Source: Gammaproteobacteria bacterium
GTDB lineage: Bacteria; Pseudomonadota; Gammaproteobacteria; Steroidobacterales; Rariloculaceae
NCBI GenBank assembly: GCA_022820625.1
Contig: JAJEFE010000145.1
Location: 1 to 57,539, forward strand
Length of the DNA stretch: 57,539 nucleotides
Reading direction: 5' to 3'
Below the pieces are notes generated by a model. It searched no databases. It saw only the letters and a list, made by a program, of their open reading frames with translations, and was not told where the DNA came from. Of the stretch, positions 16,998-27,900 are shown one piece after another. The translations under genes were made by a program, and so were the position numbers. Numbering within the stretch: the stretch's first letter is position 1; each line of letters begins with the position of its first letter.

Positions 16998-19328
16998 CTA
17001 GTCATCGGCGTTCCAATAGCGTCGTTGCCGGCTCCGCAGCCCCTGCACGCGGATCGGTTCGCCGGGGTCCAGGATCATCTCGACGGCACCCGATTCGCCC
17101 GTGGTGACGACGTCCGCCCCGATGCGTTGCCACCGCTCGACAACGGCAGGCTTCGGGAATCCCCAGTGGTTGAGATAGCCGGCCGAGACCACCGCATGTC
17201 CGGGTGCTGACTCCCTGACCAGCGCGGCGGAAGATGAGGTGGCGCTGCCGTGATGGGGCACAACGACCACGTCGGCGGCCAGCGACTCGGGGTCCGCCAT
17301 CAGCGCTCGCTCGCCCGCCGACTCCACATCGCCCGTCAAAAGAACGCTGCCGGTCGAGGTAGTGATCTTGAGAACGCAGGAACTATCGTTCCCGCGGTAG
17401 TGGAACGCCGGGTAGGGATGCAGGATCTCGAAGCGTACTTCATCCCATGTCCAGACCTGCCGGGTTCGGCAGACCTCCCCTCCCGGCAGTTCCACATCCG
17501 GGCCCATAAGCACTTGAGCGTCGGGAAACGCTTCCAGCACGGCAGGCACACCGCCGGCATGATCGTTGTCGGCGTGGCTGACCACCACCGTGTCCAGGGA
17601 TTCCCATGCCTTCGCGCGCATGGCCGGGACGACGATCTCCCGGCCGGTATCGAATCCGGACCGGTACCGCGCACCGGCGTCGTAGAGCAGCGTGTGGGAA
17701 CGGGTCTCGACCAGAACAGCCAGCCCGTGGCCCACGTCGAGAACGTCCACCACGGCACCGCCCCGGCCCGGGCGCGCCGGTTCCCACCACAGGATCGGCA
17801 CCAGCGCGAGCCAGGCGAGATTGCGGGCGGGCAAGGGCCAAGCCGCCATCGCCGCAAGCGTGCCGATCGCGGCGACGGTCAATATCCATGCCGGCGGAGG
17901 CGACAGGAGTACCGAAGACCAGGACCACTTCCCGACCGCCGCGAGCGCATTCCACGTCCATTGCAATGGCATACCAGCGAGAGATACGAGGACATCGCCC
18001 ACTGGATGCAATGACGCCGTGGCTACCGCGATCAGGGTCAACGGCACCAGTACGAAACTGAACAACGGAATGGCGATTACATTGACAAAGGGCGAAATCA
18101 GCGACACCTCATTGAAGAACAAGGCCGTCACCGGCACCAGCCCCAGGCTCATGTACCACTGCACCCGCGCGACCCCCGCCACGGGACGCATTGCTCCTTG
18201 ATTCCCCTCACGGGAGTACTCGCTGCGGGCCAGTTGCCAGAGCAACGCCACAGCGATGAAGGACAACCAGAACGAGGCACTGAGCGGAGCGGCCGGATCC
18301 CACGCCAGCACCAGCAAGACGGCGGCCGAAAGCCCGCTCGACATGGTCACCGAACGTCGGCTCAGGAGTGCAAGCTGTGCCACCACGAGCATGATCAGGG
18401 CCCGCTGGGTGGGCACGGTGAATCCGGCGAGCGCCGCGTACAGACCCGCAGCGAGAAGGCACACCGATGCCGCGACTTCCGCATTGCGCGAAGCCACGGC
18501 GGCGGGCATGCGCAATGTAATCCAACGGGCAAGCAGGAATATCAGACCCGCTACAAGCCCAACATGAAGCCCGGAGATCGCCACCAGGTGACTGGTTCCC
18601 GTGCGCTGCAGGGTGCGCCAGTGCGAATCTTCGAATCCGAAGCGTTCGCCGATGCTCAGTGCGGTCTGCAGCGCCGCGGCGTCCTTCGACATCGCTGCCG
18701 CCTGGATCGACTCGGCGAGTTGCGCCCGCAGCACGAGCCACCGCCGTGCGATCCCTCCACTCTCGTGAGCGGCGGGGCTGCCCTGACGAACGTAACCGGT
18801 CGCCCCGTAGCCTTCCTGAAACAGCCACCGGGCATAGTCGAAGCCGCCCGGGTTCACCAGGCCCCGGGGCCGCTTGAGCCTCACAACCAGGTCGAGGACG
18901 CTGCCGGGCTCAACGGCATCCGGCGGCGGGTCGTACCAGGTCAGCCTCAACCGGGCCGGAACGATGCCGTCAGGCTCGCCGGCTTCCACCCGAAGCGGGA
19001 AGCTGACCTGCCCGCCGGAGTCGTTGGGAAAACCGTCTACCCAACCGGATACGGTGAAGTCGCTGCCCTGATACTCCACCGGCAACCAGTCCGCCAGGCG
19101 CATTTGAATGTGCGCCGTCGTCCATAGCGCGCCGACGGCGAACCACGCCAGCCAATGCCATCGTGTGAACCACCATGCAGCCGCCGCGACGGCCAGGAAC
19201 ACCGCTGCCGGAAGGACCCCAACGGGCCACGGCAATTGATGGACGAGCACTGCAGCGGTGCCCCACGATACGGCCGCGGCGACCACGCCGTTGGATCCGA
19301 CTCGCGGAAGAGCGCGTCCGCTCAGCAT
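16998..19328 (-). CDS. comEC: DNA internalization competence protein ComEC/Rec2
   Basis: The inner-membrane channel for uptake of single-stranded DNA. A 776-residue protein with several N-terminal transmembrane helices and a DUF4131-like periplasmic segment, the Competence domain (about 200-470, including GTSHLVAISGLHVGLVAG) and a C-terminal metallo-beta-lactamase-like domain with VVVSHADNDHAGG and VVVPHHGSATSS. The start is either ATG 19328 or 19334. It follows lolD on the same strand after 85 bp and precedes the msbA operon, as in Pseudomonas (lolCDE-comEC) and E. coli (ycaI-msbA). Presence alone does not prove natural transformation. Confidence 0.92.
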   Translation of the reverse strand: MLSGRALPRVGSNGVVAAAVSWGTAAVLVHQLPWPVGVLPAAVFLAVAAAAWWFTRWHWLAWFAVGALWTTAHIQMRLADWLPVEYQGSDFTVSGWVDGFPNDSGGQVSFPLRVEAGEPDGIVPARLRLTWYDPPPDAVEPGSVLDLVVRLKRPRGLVNPGGFDYARWLFQEGYGATGYVRQGSPAAHESGGIARRWLVLRAQLAESIQAAAMSKDAAALQTALSIGERFGFEDSHWRTLQRTGTSHLVAISGLHVGLVAGLIFLLARWITLRMPAAVASRNAEVAASVCLLAAGLYAALAGFTVPTQRALIMLVVAQLALLSRRSVTMSSGLSAAVLLVLAWDPAAPLSASFWLSFIAVALLWQLARSEYSREGNQGAMRPVAGVARVQWYMSLGLVPVTALFFNEVSLISPFVNVIAIPLFSFVLVPLTLIAVATASLHPVGDVLVSLAGMPLQWTWNALAAVGKWSWSSVLLSPPPAWILTVAAIGTLAAMAAWPLPARNLAWLALVPILWWEPARPGRGGAVVDVLDVGHGLAVLVETRSHTLLYDAGARYRSGFDTGREIVVPAMRAKAWESLDTVVVSHADNDHAGGVPAVLEAFPDAQVLMGPDVELPGGEVCRTRQVWTWDEVRFEILHPYPAFHYRGNDSSCVLKITTSTGSVLLTGDVESAGERALMADPESLAADVVVVPHHGSATSSSAALVRESAPGHAVVSAGYLNHWGFPKPAVVERWQRIGADVVTTGESGAVEMILDPGEPIRVQGLRSRQRRYWNADD

Positions 19329-19413
19329 GACCATAGCCACGGACTTGCATGGAACGACATCGGTTCCCTGCGCGTCAGCGCGGTGGTTCCGCCGCAAAAA
19401 CTGCCAGGCACCG

Positions 19414-20169
19414 TCAACTCAGCGCGTGCAGCACTCCATCACGCAGTTCCAGCGTACGGTCCATGCGGGCGGCCAGGTCCGGATCGTGGGTCACGACCAC
19501 CAGGCTGGTGCCCAGGTCCGCGTTGAGTTCGAGCATGAGATCGAATACGCGGGCGCCGGTGGGCCGGTCCAGGTTGCCGGTGGGCTCATCGGCAAGGACG
19601 ACCGCGGGGCGGGTCACGAGCGCCCGGGCTACCGCGGTCCGCTGGCGCTCGCCGCCGGACAGTTGCCCGGGCCGGTGCGTCAGCCTTTCCCCCAGGCCCA
19701 CGCGCACGAGCAGTTCCTCTGCGCGCGCGGCTGCCGCCGCCGGCGCGTCGCCCCTGACCAGCAAGGGCATGGCGACGTTTTCTAGCGCACTGAATTCCGG
19801 TAACAGGTGATGGAATTGATAGACGAATCCCAGGGCCCGGTTGCGCAACGCGCCCCTGCGGTTGTTGCTGAGGCGGGTCATCGCTTCGCCGCATACCCGG
19901 ACGTCCCCTGCGGTGGCCCGGTCCAGCCCACCCAGCAACTGCAGCAGCGTGCTCTTGCCCGAACCCGACGCGCCGACGATGGCGACGCGATCGCCCGCGT
20001 CCACGCGGAGATGCACGCCGCGAAGCACTTCAAGCGTGCGGCCGGCCTCGCTGAAGTGCTTGACCAGGCCTTCGACGGCGAGCACCGGCTCCTTCGCAAC
20101 GCCCAGTTCCTTCGAAACGTCCGGCTCTTTCGCACCGCCCGGCCCTTTCATCCCTCCTGGCTCACTCAT
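19414..20169 (-). CDS. lolD: Lipoprotein-releasing system ATP-binding protein LolD
   Basis: The ATPase of the LolCDE complex that extracts lipoproteins from the inner membrane for transfer to LolA. Walker A (GASGSGKST), the LolD-typical signature [16 protein letters not shown] and Walker B ([12 protein letters not shown]) are all present. The ATG at 20169 has GGAGG 8 nt upstream and overlaps the preceding permease gene by 8 bp. It gives 251 residues, with an unusual N-terminal extension of about 30 residues containing [17 protein letters not shown], a degenerate repeat not found in E. coli LolD (233 residues). Both permease genes precede it, whereas E. coli has the order lolC-lolD-lolE. Confidence 0.94.
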   Translation of the reverse strand: MSEPGGMKGPGGAKEPDVSKELGVAKEPVLAVEGLVKHFSEAGRTLEVLRGVHLRVDAGDRVAIVGASGSGKSTLLQLLGGLDRATAGDVRVCGEAMTRLSNNRRGALRNRALGFVYQFHHLLPEFSALENVAMPLLVRGDAPAAAAARAEELLVRVGLGERLTHRPGQLSGGERQRTAVARALVTRPAVVLADEPTGNLDRPTGARVFDLMLELNADLGTSLVVVTHDPDLAARMDRTLELRDGVLHALS

Positions 20170-21409
20170 GGCGCAATGCCTCCACCGGCGGTTGCCTGGA
20201 CGCGCTGAATGCCGGATACAGCGTGGCCGATATCGCAAGCAGCACGGCGAGCAAGGCGATCTGAATGACCTCCGCGGGACGAATGTCCGTAGGCAGGTCG
20301 CTGATGAAGTACACCTCTTCGGACAGCAGGTCGATACCCAGCACGGTCTCGACGAATGCCGCCATGCCGCCCAGTTGACTCGCCACGAGGATTCCCAGCG
20401 CGACGCCGAAGGCCGTGCCGATCACGCCGATCAGGGTGCCCTGAGTCGCGAACAGCGCGGTAATGCTGCGCGGGGAAGCGCCGAAGCTCTGCAGAATCGC
20501 GATGTCGCTGCGCTTGTCACGCACCACCATGACGAGGGTGGAGAGGATGTTGAATACCGCCACGGCGATCACCAGGGAGAAGATGACGAACATGATCGAC
20601 TTGGTGAGCTGGATGGAGCGGAAGAAATTGACGTGCTGGCGGCTCCAGTCGCCGATGTAGAACCCGCCGCCCAGGGCCCGTCCCAGTTGCGCCGCGACGC
20701 TGCCCGCCCGGAAGACGTCCACAACCGCCAACCGTAGCCCGGTGGCCTCGCCGCCGGTTCGGAACAACCGCGCCGCGTCTTCCAGGTGCACGTAGATCAG
20801 CCCGCGGTCGTATTCGAACATGCCGGCCTCGAACGTACCGGCGACATGCAGGAGCCGCGTCCGGGGCGTCAGGCCCACGGGCGTCACCGTGCCCTGGGCC
20901 AGGACAAGCACCACGGAATCGCCGATCCCGACATCCAGTTCCCTGGCCAGTGCGGTGCCGATCAGCGCGCGGTAGGCGCCCGGCTGAAGGTCTTCCAGGC
21001 TGCCCTGCCCCAGGAGCGTCGCAATCACCGAAACGTCGGGCTCCAGCGCGGGGTCGATGCCGCGTACCTGAACGCCCGCGAGCGCCTCCTCCGCCATCAG
21101 CAGGCCTTGCCCATCCACATAGGGCGCCGCGCCGATCACTTCGGGGCTCGCCAGAACGTTGTCGCGCATGTTCCGCCAATCCTCGAGCGGAACTTCCACG
21201 CCGCTGATCGTCGCGTGGGACACGATGTTGAGAATCCTCTGCCGCAGTTCATGTTCAAATCCGTTCATCACCGAGAGCACGACTATTAATACCGCGACCG
21301 CAAGGCCGATGCCCACCATCGAAACTAGCGAAATGAACGAGATAAAGCCGTTTTTCCCGCGAACCCGCAGATATCTCAATGCCATGGAGATTTCGTAGGG
21401 CTGTTTCAT
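20162..21409 (-). CDS. lolE: Lipoprotein-releasing system transmembrane protein LolC/LolE (second copy)
   Basis: A 415-residue MacB/FtsX-type permease with one N-terminal transmembrane helix, a large periplasmic domain and three C-terminal helices. The N terminus [20 protein letters not shown] followed by [14 protein letters not shown] is the LolC/E signature. The start at 21409 overlaps the stop of the upstream paralogue by 4 bp. It forms the LolCDE transporter with its neighbours. Assignment as LolE rather than LolC rests only on gene order and is not certain. Confidence 0.85.
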   Translation of the reverse strand: MKQPYEISMALRYLRVRGKNGFISFISLVSMVGIGLAVAVLIVVLSVMNGFEHELRQRILNIVSHATISGVEVPLEDWRNMRDNVLASPEVIGAAPYVDGQGLLMAEEALAGVQVRGIDPALEPDVSVIATLLGQGSLEDLQPGAYRALIGTALARELDVGIGDSVVLVLAQGTVTPVGLTPRTRLLHVAGTFEAGMFEYDRGLIYVHLEDAARLFRTGGEATGLRLAVVDVFRAGSVAAQLGRALGGGFYIGDWSRQHVNFFRSIQLTKSIMFVIFSLVIAVAVFNILSTLVMVVRDKRSDIAILQSFGASPRSITALFATQGTLIGVIGTAFGVALGILVASQLGGMAAFVETVLGIDLLSEEVYFISDLPTDIRPAEVIQIALLAVLLAISATLYPAFSASRQPPVEALRHE

Positions 21410-22653
21410 GGCCGCTCGTACCTCAGAGCTTCGGCCGGTTCGACGGCGGCCGCCCGGCGCGCGGGATAGATCGTTGCCCCGACGGCCACGGCCAGCGCAA
21501 GGATGGGTACGAGGACGAGATCCGCCAGGTGGATTTCCGAGGGAATCTCGGTGACGTAGTAGACGTCGCCGGGCATGATGCGGAAGTTGAAGGTCATCTC
21601 CAGCCACGGGACGATGGTCTCCACGTTTGCGGCAAGCAGAATACCCAACGCGACGCCGATGGCCGTGCCCGCGATGCCCAGGATAGATCCCTGGACGATG
21701 AATATCCGTGCGACCCGGCCCGCCGCAAGGCCGTGCGTGCGCAGAATCGCGATATCCCTGTGCCGGTCGGTCACCGTCATCGTCAGCGAGGCGACCACGT
21801 TGAAGGCGGCCACGGCAACGATCAGCATCAACAGCACCGTCATCATGACTTTCTCGATGTTGATGGCGCGGAAATAACTCCGGTTCTCCAGGGTCCAGTC
21901 CGTGTATTGAAGTCCGGGTTCATCGCGTTGCAGCGCTTCGCGGAGCCGGCCGGCGGCCAGCGGATCCTGCAGGCGAATACCCAGGCTCTCCGGAAGCGTC
22001 CCGAGCCCCCTGAGCCGGCCGGCGTCCTCCAGGTGGATCAACGCCAGCTCCACGTCGTGTTCCTGGACCCCCGCCTGGAACAGTCCGCTGACGACGAAAC
22101 CTGCCAGCCGCGGCGTGAGCCGTCCGTCCTCGACCGCGGGCGCCAGCAGCGTGACCCGGTCGCCCACGCCGACGCCAAGCGCCGAGGCCAGGAACCGCCC
22201 GAGAATGATCCGCTGCGAGCCCGGCAACAGGTCGCCGAGGCTGCCTGCCGTCAGCAACTGCTCCAGTTGAGAAACGTCGGCCTCCTCCGCGGGCACGATG
22301 CCTCGGATCACGACCGGACGAAGGATCGAGTTCGACGAGGCCAGCATGCCCTCGAGCTGCGTGAAGGGCGCCACCGCGTCCACTCCGGGTTGCGCCGCGA
22401 CCCGGGCTGCCAGCGCGGGCCAATCCGCCAGGCCCTCAGACGGTTCGGACAGGCTCGCGTGGGCGCCGATACTGAGCAGCCGGGTCCGCAACTCGGACTC
22501 GAACCCGTTCATCACCGACAGGATGACAATCAACGCGGCAACGCCCAGGCCGATGCCCGACAGCGAAGCCAGGCTGATGAACGAGACGAAGCCCGGCTGC
22601 GCGCGAGCGCGAACGTAGCGCAGCCCAATGAAACATTCCAGCGGACGAAACAT
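21406..22653 (-). CDS. lolC: Lipoprotein-releasing system transmembrane protein LolC/LolE (first copy)
   Basis: A 415-residue paralogue of the next gene with the same layout: N-terminal GLRYVRARAQPGFVSFISL, periplasmic domain, and three C-terminal helices ending in ATIYPARRAAAVEPAEALRYE. Two permeases plus one ATPase is the composition of the LolCDE heterotetramer. It is first in the cluster, with an extended -10 element 8 nt before its ATG, so the transcript may have almost no leader. Whether it is the LolC (LolA-binding hook) or LolE subunit cannot be decided by eye. Confidence 0.85.
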   Translation of the reverse strand: MFRPLECFIGLRYVRARAQPGFVSFISLASLSGIGLGVAALIVILSVMNGFESELRTRLLSIGAHASLSEPSEGLADWPALAARVAAQPGVDAVAPFTQLEGMLASSNSILRPVVIRGIVPAEEADVSQLEQLLTAGSLGDLLPGSQRIILGRFLASALGVGVGDRVTLLAPAVEDGRLTPRLAGFVVSGLFQAGVQEHDVELALIHLEDAGRLRGLGTLPESLGIRLQDPLAAGRLREALQRDEPGLQYTDWTLENRSYFRAINIEKVMMTVLLMLIVAVAAFNVVASLTMTVTDRHRDIAILRTHGLAAGRVARIFIVQGSILGIAGTAIGVALGILLAANVETIVPWLEMTFNFRIMPGDVYYVTEIPSEIHLADLVLVPILALAVAVGATIYPARRAAAVEPAEALRYERP

Positions 22654-22661
22654 CGCCCCGC

Positions 22662-22670
22662 ATTATCACA
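22662..22670 (-). promoter_or_regulatory. Extended -10 element before the lol operon
   Basis: Minus-strand TGT-GATAAT (22670-22662) forms an extended -10 box 8 nt before the ATG at 22653. No convincing -35 is present. A start of transcription about 7 nt downstream would give an essentially leaderless mRNA. Confidence 0.35.
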
Positions 22671-22736
22671 GATCGCCCATTGGATTTGGCCGGTTCGTCG
22701 TCCGGTCCGATCGCCCTGCGCCACGCCGGACGGCCT

Positions 22737-23456
22737 TCAATTCGCACCCAGCTCCACCGGTATCCGCTGTTCAAGGCGCACGCCCGCCGTACCGACCTGC
22801 GCCCGCAACGCATACACCTCGACACCGTCCGACACGGCCCGGCGCAAAGCCTTTCCATAGGCCGGATCGATCCCGTCGGCGGGCCGGACGCTGTTGACGT
22901 CGGCACGCTGTACGCAGAAACACATGGCGCTGCGGTGTCCGCCGGAAACCAGCGCAGCCAGTTCGTTCACGTGCCGCGCAGCCCTCGTGCTCACCGCGTC
23001 CGGGAAGAACGCGTTGTCGCCGCTGACCGCGGCGGTGACATTCTTGACCTCCAGGTAGCAGTCGGGATCCCGCGGGTGGCCGCTCAGCAGAAAGTCGATC
23101 CGTGAGCGGGTGCCCGGCACCTTAACCTCCCTTCGCACACCAGCGTAGGCCGCCAACTCGGGGATCATGCCCCGCTCCAGCGCCTCCGCCACCAGGGCGT
23201 TGCTGCGGCCCGTGTTGATGCCTACCAGCACTGCCGGCTCGACTTCCACCAATTCCCAACCCAGCGGGTATTTTCTCGCGGGATTGCTCGCCGGCAACAG
23301 CCAGACCGTGGATCCGGGCGTACGGCAGCCCAGCATGGAACCCGTATTCGGGCAGTGAACCGTGGTTTGGGTACCGTCTTCGAGTACCACGTCCGCCAGA
23401 AAGCGCTTGTAGCGTCTGACCAGGGTCCCGCGTATCAGCGGCGCTTCGAATCGCAT
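22737..23456 (-). CDS. sfsA: SfsA family DNA-binding protein / nuclease-fold protein
   Basis: A 239-residue SfsA protein. Family segments include LVRRYKRFLADV near the N terminus (OB-like part), HCPNTGSMLGC, TGRSNALVAEAL and SRIDFLLSG...CYLEVKNVT, which resembles a nuclease-like D-ExK core. E. coli SfsA was named for stimulating maltose metabolism and binding DNA; its true role is unsettled. It is separated from the prolidase gene by 38 nt on the same strand and may be the last gene of that operon. Confidence 0.93.
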   Translation of the reverse strand: MRFEAPLIRGTLVRRYKRFLADVVLEDGTQTTVHCPNTGSMLGCRTPGSTVWLLPASNPARKYPLGWELVEVEPAVLVGINTGRSNALVAEALERGMIPELAAYAGVRREVKVPGTRSRIDFLLSGHPRDPDCYLEVKNVTAAVSGDNAFFPDAVSTRAARHVNELAALVSGGHRSAMCFCVQRADVNSVRPADGIDPAYGKALRRAVSDGVEVYALRAQVGTAGVRLEQRIPVELGAN

Positions 23457-23494
23457 TCGAGTGCCCGGAGCCGGTATCGCCCATTGACCGGCCG

Positions 23495-24928
23495 CTAGGG
23501 CCCGTCCGGCGACGCAGACTCGTCCGGCGGTGCATATCCGTCCGTCGAGAACGCTGCCCGGGTCAGATTTCGGCTGCCCTCCTCCGTGACCAGCACGTTA
23601 TCCTCGACACGAATGCCGCCACAGGGCAGTAACCGTTCGACCAGGTCCCAATCGACCGTGCGGCTCAGGGATCCGTTCCGGAGTTCGTCAAGCAACTCCG
23701 GAATGAAATAGATGCCCGGCTCCACGGTGACCACGAACCCGGGCCGCAGCGTCCTGGTAAGCCTCAGGAACGGATGCTCTGCCGGCGGCGCGCCGGACGG
23801 CCCTCCCGGTTCATGCAGGTGACCGCCCGGGTCGTGCACCTGCAGGCCGAGCAGGTGTCCGAGCCCGTGGGGCAGGAAGGTTCGCGTAATCCCCCGTCCG
23901 TACGCCTCTTCGCGGCTGCAGCGGACGATCCCGTGTTCCGCCAGGACCTGCGCCACCAACCGGTGGGCCGACTCGTGCAGCGAGACGAAACTCGTGCCGT
24001 CGCGGGTCTCGTCACACAACCGGCGCTGCATGGCGTCCATCGAACCGATCAGCTCCTGGAAGGGCCCGGAACCGCCGGCGCAGGTTCTGGAAACGTCCGA
24101 AGCATAGCCGTTGCAATCGGCGCCGGCGTCCATCAGAAACGAGTGGATACGTGCCGGAGTACGCCGGTCCAGGTGCTGGTAGTGAAGGATCCCGGCGTGT
24201 TCGTTAAGGGCAACGATGTTCGTGTACGGCAGAGCGGACTCGCGCTGACCGGTGGCGTCGCAGTAGGCCTGGTTCAGCTCGAACTCCGAAGCGCCTCCCC
24301 GCAGAACGCACTGTGCCGCGGTGTGCCCGGCCGCGGCGACGCGGTTCGCCTCTTCAATGCAGGCCACCTCGTAGGGTGTCTTGACGGCGCGATAGAAATC
24401 CAGGTGAGCCAGCAAGGCGGGATCGTTGACGCTCCTGAACCCCATGGACGGCTGCGCGGACTCGCCGATGGCGGCGAATCCCGAAACGTCGCCCAGTTCC
24501 CTCAGCGCTTCGGCCGGGGTAGCGGCACATCGAATCTCGAATTGACCTGTCCAGAATCCCTCGGGCTCGGACACCGGCAGGTGCCAGAAATCCTGCGTCC
24601 GCAGGCAGACAAGCCGCGGACGATCGCCCGGAACGACCTTCAGCGCCGAACCCGGGTATGTCTCCGGTACCCACGCCTTGAAATAGGGTTCGGCCACATA
24701 GGGAACTTCAATATCGTCCCTGAAGCGGTACTGCACCGCGCCGGAGAATATGACGCATCCCTCGACACCGCGCGCGCCGCAGGCTTCGGCAAAGCGGCCG
24801 CCCCAGTCTTCGACATGACCTGCATGGAGCCGGGCCCAGTCACGCTCCGGACGACCTGGACCGTCCGCATGATGTGGACGATCCAGACGGTCGGCGCGAT
24901 CTGGACCGTCTGCACGCTGTTCAGGCAT
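23495..24928 (-). CDS. pepQ: Xaa-Pro dipeptidase (prolidase), M24B metallopeptidase
   Basis: A 477-residue M24B peptidase that releases C-terminal proline from Xaa-Pro dipeptides. The dinuclear metal ligands are visible: two Asp in LMDAGADCNGYASDVSRT, His in LPHGLGHLLGLQVHD, Glu in VTVEPGIYF and Glu in IRVEDNVL. The insert and the length match PepQ of gammaproteobacteria (about 440). The extra residues are an N-terminal low-complexity Asp/Arg/Pro tract (about residues 5-28) encoded by near-repeats. It starts 12 nt after the putA stop, so peptide hydrolysis and proline oxidation are coupled in one transcript. Confidence 0.92.
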   Translation of the reverse strand: MPEQRADGPDRADRLDRPHHADGPGRPERDWARLHAGHVEDWGGRFAEACGARGVEGCVIFSGAVQYRFRDDIEVPYVAEPYFKAWVPETYPGSALKVVPGDRPRLVCLRTQDFWHLPVSEPEGFWTGQFEIRCAATPAEALRELGDVSGFAAIGESAQPSMGFRSVNDPALLAHLDFYRAVKTPYEVACIEEANRVAAAGHTAAQCVLRGGASEFELNQAYCDATGQRESALPYTNIVALNEHAGILHYQHLDRRTPARIHSFLMDAGADCNGYASDVSRTCAGGSGPFQELIGSMDAMQRRLCDETRDGTSFVSLHESAHRLVAQVLAEHGIVRCSREEAYGRGITRTFLPHGLGHLLGLQVHDPGGHLHEPGGPSGAPPAEHPFLRLTRTLRPGFVVTVEPGIYFIPELLDELRNGSLSRTVDWDLVERLLPCGGIRVEDNVLVTEEGSRNLTRAAFSTDGYAPPDESASPDGP

Positions 24929-24940
24929 TGTCTCGCTCCA

Positions 24941-27900
24941 TTACGAAGTATCGGAATCCAGCGAAAGCAACTCGGCGTTGCCTCCGGTTGCGGTGGTATT
25001 GAGCGTCAGCGTTTTCTCGGTGGCGAACCGGAGCAGGTAGTGGGGCCCGCCGGCCTTGGGTCCCGTTCCGGACAGTCCCTGACCGCCGAACGGCTGCGAT
25101 CCCACTACGGCGCCGATCATGTTTCGATTGACGTAGACGTTGCCCACCGGCACCAGTTCGAAGAGTTTCTCCGCGCGCGCCTCGATACGGCTGTGCAGCC
25201 CCAGCGTCAACCCGTACCCGGAACTCATCGCATCCCGAACCGCCGATGCGAACCCGCTGCCCGGATAGCGGACCACGTGGAGGATCGGCCCGAAATGTTC
25301 CCGCGTCAGCGACTCCATGCTGTCGATTTCCAGCAGCGCCGGCGCCACGAAAGTGCCCCTTTTGCATTCCCCGGAGAGCGGGGCCACATGCCGGCAGGCG
25401 CCCTGCTCCGCCATCTCGCTTACGTGGGCGCGCAGACTCGACGCAGCCGCTTCGGAAATGATGGGGCCGACGTCCGTATCGAGCCTTGCGGGGTTGCCGA
25501 CGCGCAGTTCGTCCATGGCGCCCGAGATCATGTCGATGGCCTTGTCGGCGATATCTTCCTGAAGGTACAGAACCCGAAGGGCCGAGCAACGCTGGCCGCA
25601 ACTACCGAACGCCGACTGGATGACGTCATCGGTCACCTGTTCCAGCAGGGCGCTGGAATCCACAAGCATCGCATTCTGTCCGCCCGTCTCGGCGATCAGC
25701 GGCGCGACCGGCCCGTCCCGCGCCGCCAGTGCGCGGTTGATCGCCCGCGCGGCCTGAGTGCTTCCGGTGAATGCCACGCCGGCGGTCTGCGGATGCCGCA
25801 CCAGGGCCTCGCCCACGGTCGCGTCACCGGTGACGAGATTGAGCGCGTTGACCGGTATTCCGGCCGTGTGCATGAGCCTGACCGCCTCAAAGGCGATCAG
25901 CGGCGTTTCCTCCGCCGGTTTCGCGATCACGGTATTGCCGGCCATGAGGGCAGCGGAGATTTGTCCCGCGAATATGGCAAGCGGAAAGTTCCACGGACTG
26001 ATGCACACGAACACGCCGCGGCCGTGCAGGCTCAGTTGATTGGACTCGCCGGTGGGTCCCGGAAGCCTTCGCGGCCCGGCAAACATCCGCTTCGCTTCGG
26101 CGGCGTAGTAGCGGCAGAAGTCCACAGCTTCACGGACTTCGGCAATGGCATCGGGCATCGTCTTGCCGGCTTCCTTGACGAGGATCGGGATCAACCGCTC
26201 GCGCTCGTCCTCGAGTTTGTCGGCCACGGCTTCCAGTAACCGGGCTCGCCCTTCTCCACCCACCGCCTCCCAATCCGGCTGCGCCTCCGATGCCAATTCA
26301 AACGCGCGCTTGATTTCTGCCTGGTCGGCATCGGCGCAAAAGCCCAGGTGTTCATCATGGTTTGCGGGATTGAAAACGGCGCGTCCGGCGCGCCCGCCCG
26401 GATGACCGAAGAGGATGGACGCGGCCCGCAGGGGCGAACTCAGCGGCCGCACGCAGCGGCGCTGCAATCGGCCCGCGTGGCCGGGATCGGTGAGGTCGAG
26501 GCCGGACGAATTCGTCCGCGCCGGGCCGAACAGCGCACCGGGATGAGCGATCCCGGGATACGCGGCCGGACGGGTGGCGCGCACCGCGCCGACAGGGTCC
26601 GCCGCGATACGTTCGGGAGGCAACCGCTCGTTGAGCACGCGGTTGACGAAGGACGTGTTGGCGCCGTTTTCCAGCAGGCGCCGGACCAGGTAGGCGAGCA
26701 GGTCCTCGTGGGAGCCGACGGGCGCGTAGACGCGCAGCGCCGGAAAGTGTTCGTACTGCTGCGCCGCCGCACGATAGAGCGACTCGCCCATGCCGTGCAG
26801 GCGCTGGAACTCGAAGTTGCGCGCCTCACCGGCAAGCGCCATGACGGCAGCGGCCGTGTGCGCGTTGTGGGTTGCGAACTGGCCCGCGATTTCCTCGGGA
26901 TGCGCCAGGATCTTCCGGGCGCAGACCAGGTAGGAAAGGTCCGTGGCCGCCTTGCGCGTAAAGACCGGGAAATCCGGGTAGCCCATGACCTGCGCGTGCT
27001 TGATCTCCGCGTCCCAGTACGCGCCCTTCACCAGCCGCACCGGTATGGGGCGGCCGATCTCCCGGGCCAGCGCGACCGTCCAGTCGATGACCGGCAAGGC
27101 CCGCTTGCCGTAGGCCTGTATGACGATGCCCACGCCGGGTCCACCGGCAGGCGCCACAGCTTTGGCGACACGTTCGAAGAGGTCCAGCGAGAGATCCAGG
27201 CGGTCGGCTTCCTCGGCGTCGACGGTCAGTCCGATCCCGATCTCGGCCGCGCGTTCGGCCAGGGCGCCCAGGCGCGGCCCGAGTTCCGCCAGTACGCGCT
27301 CGCGCTTCGAGAATTCGTAACGCGGATGCAGTGCGGAGAGTTTGACGGATACGGACGGCGGCCCGGCCGCTTCGCCTTTCGCCGATCCCCGCAGCGCCTC
27401 GACGGCGTGCAGGTAGGCGGCGAAGTAACGCTCCGCGGAAGCGCCGTCGCGCGCGGCCTCGCCGAGCATGTCGTAGGAATAGCTCGGGCCCTTGGAACTT
27501 CGATCGAGGGCCTCCTCGATGGTCCGGCCCAGCACGAACTCGGTGCCGAGAATCCGCATGGCCTGACGGACCGCCCCCTGGATCACCGGTTCGCCCAGCC
27601 TGTTGGCAACCCGGCGCAGCCATGTCGCCGGGTTGACCGAGAATTCGCGGTCCACGGATACGACCTGCCCGGTGAGTATCAGCGCCCAGGTGGAGGCATT
27701 CACCAGCAGGTCGTCGGAATGCCCCAGGTGCGCGGACCATTCGCCCACTCCAATCTTGTCTGCAATCAACCGGTCGGCCGTGGCGCTGTCCGGAATGCGC
27801 AGGAGCGCCTCCGCCAGGCACATGAGGGCAATCCCTTCCCGGTTGCTCAGGCCGTACTCGGCCAGAAACCGGTCCAGCACGGTGCGGTTGGCCCGGTCCG

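Noticed and set aside
22654..22736. A further small gene between sfsA and lolC
   Set aside because: No frame with a ribosome-binding site or plausible composition is present; the gap holds the lol promoter region only.
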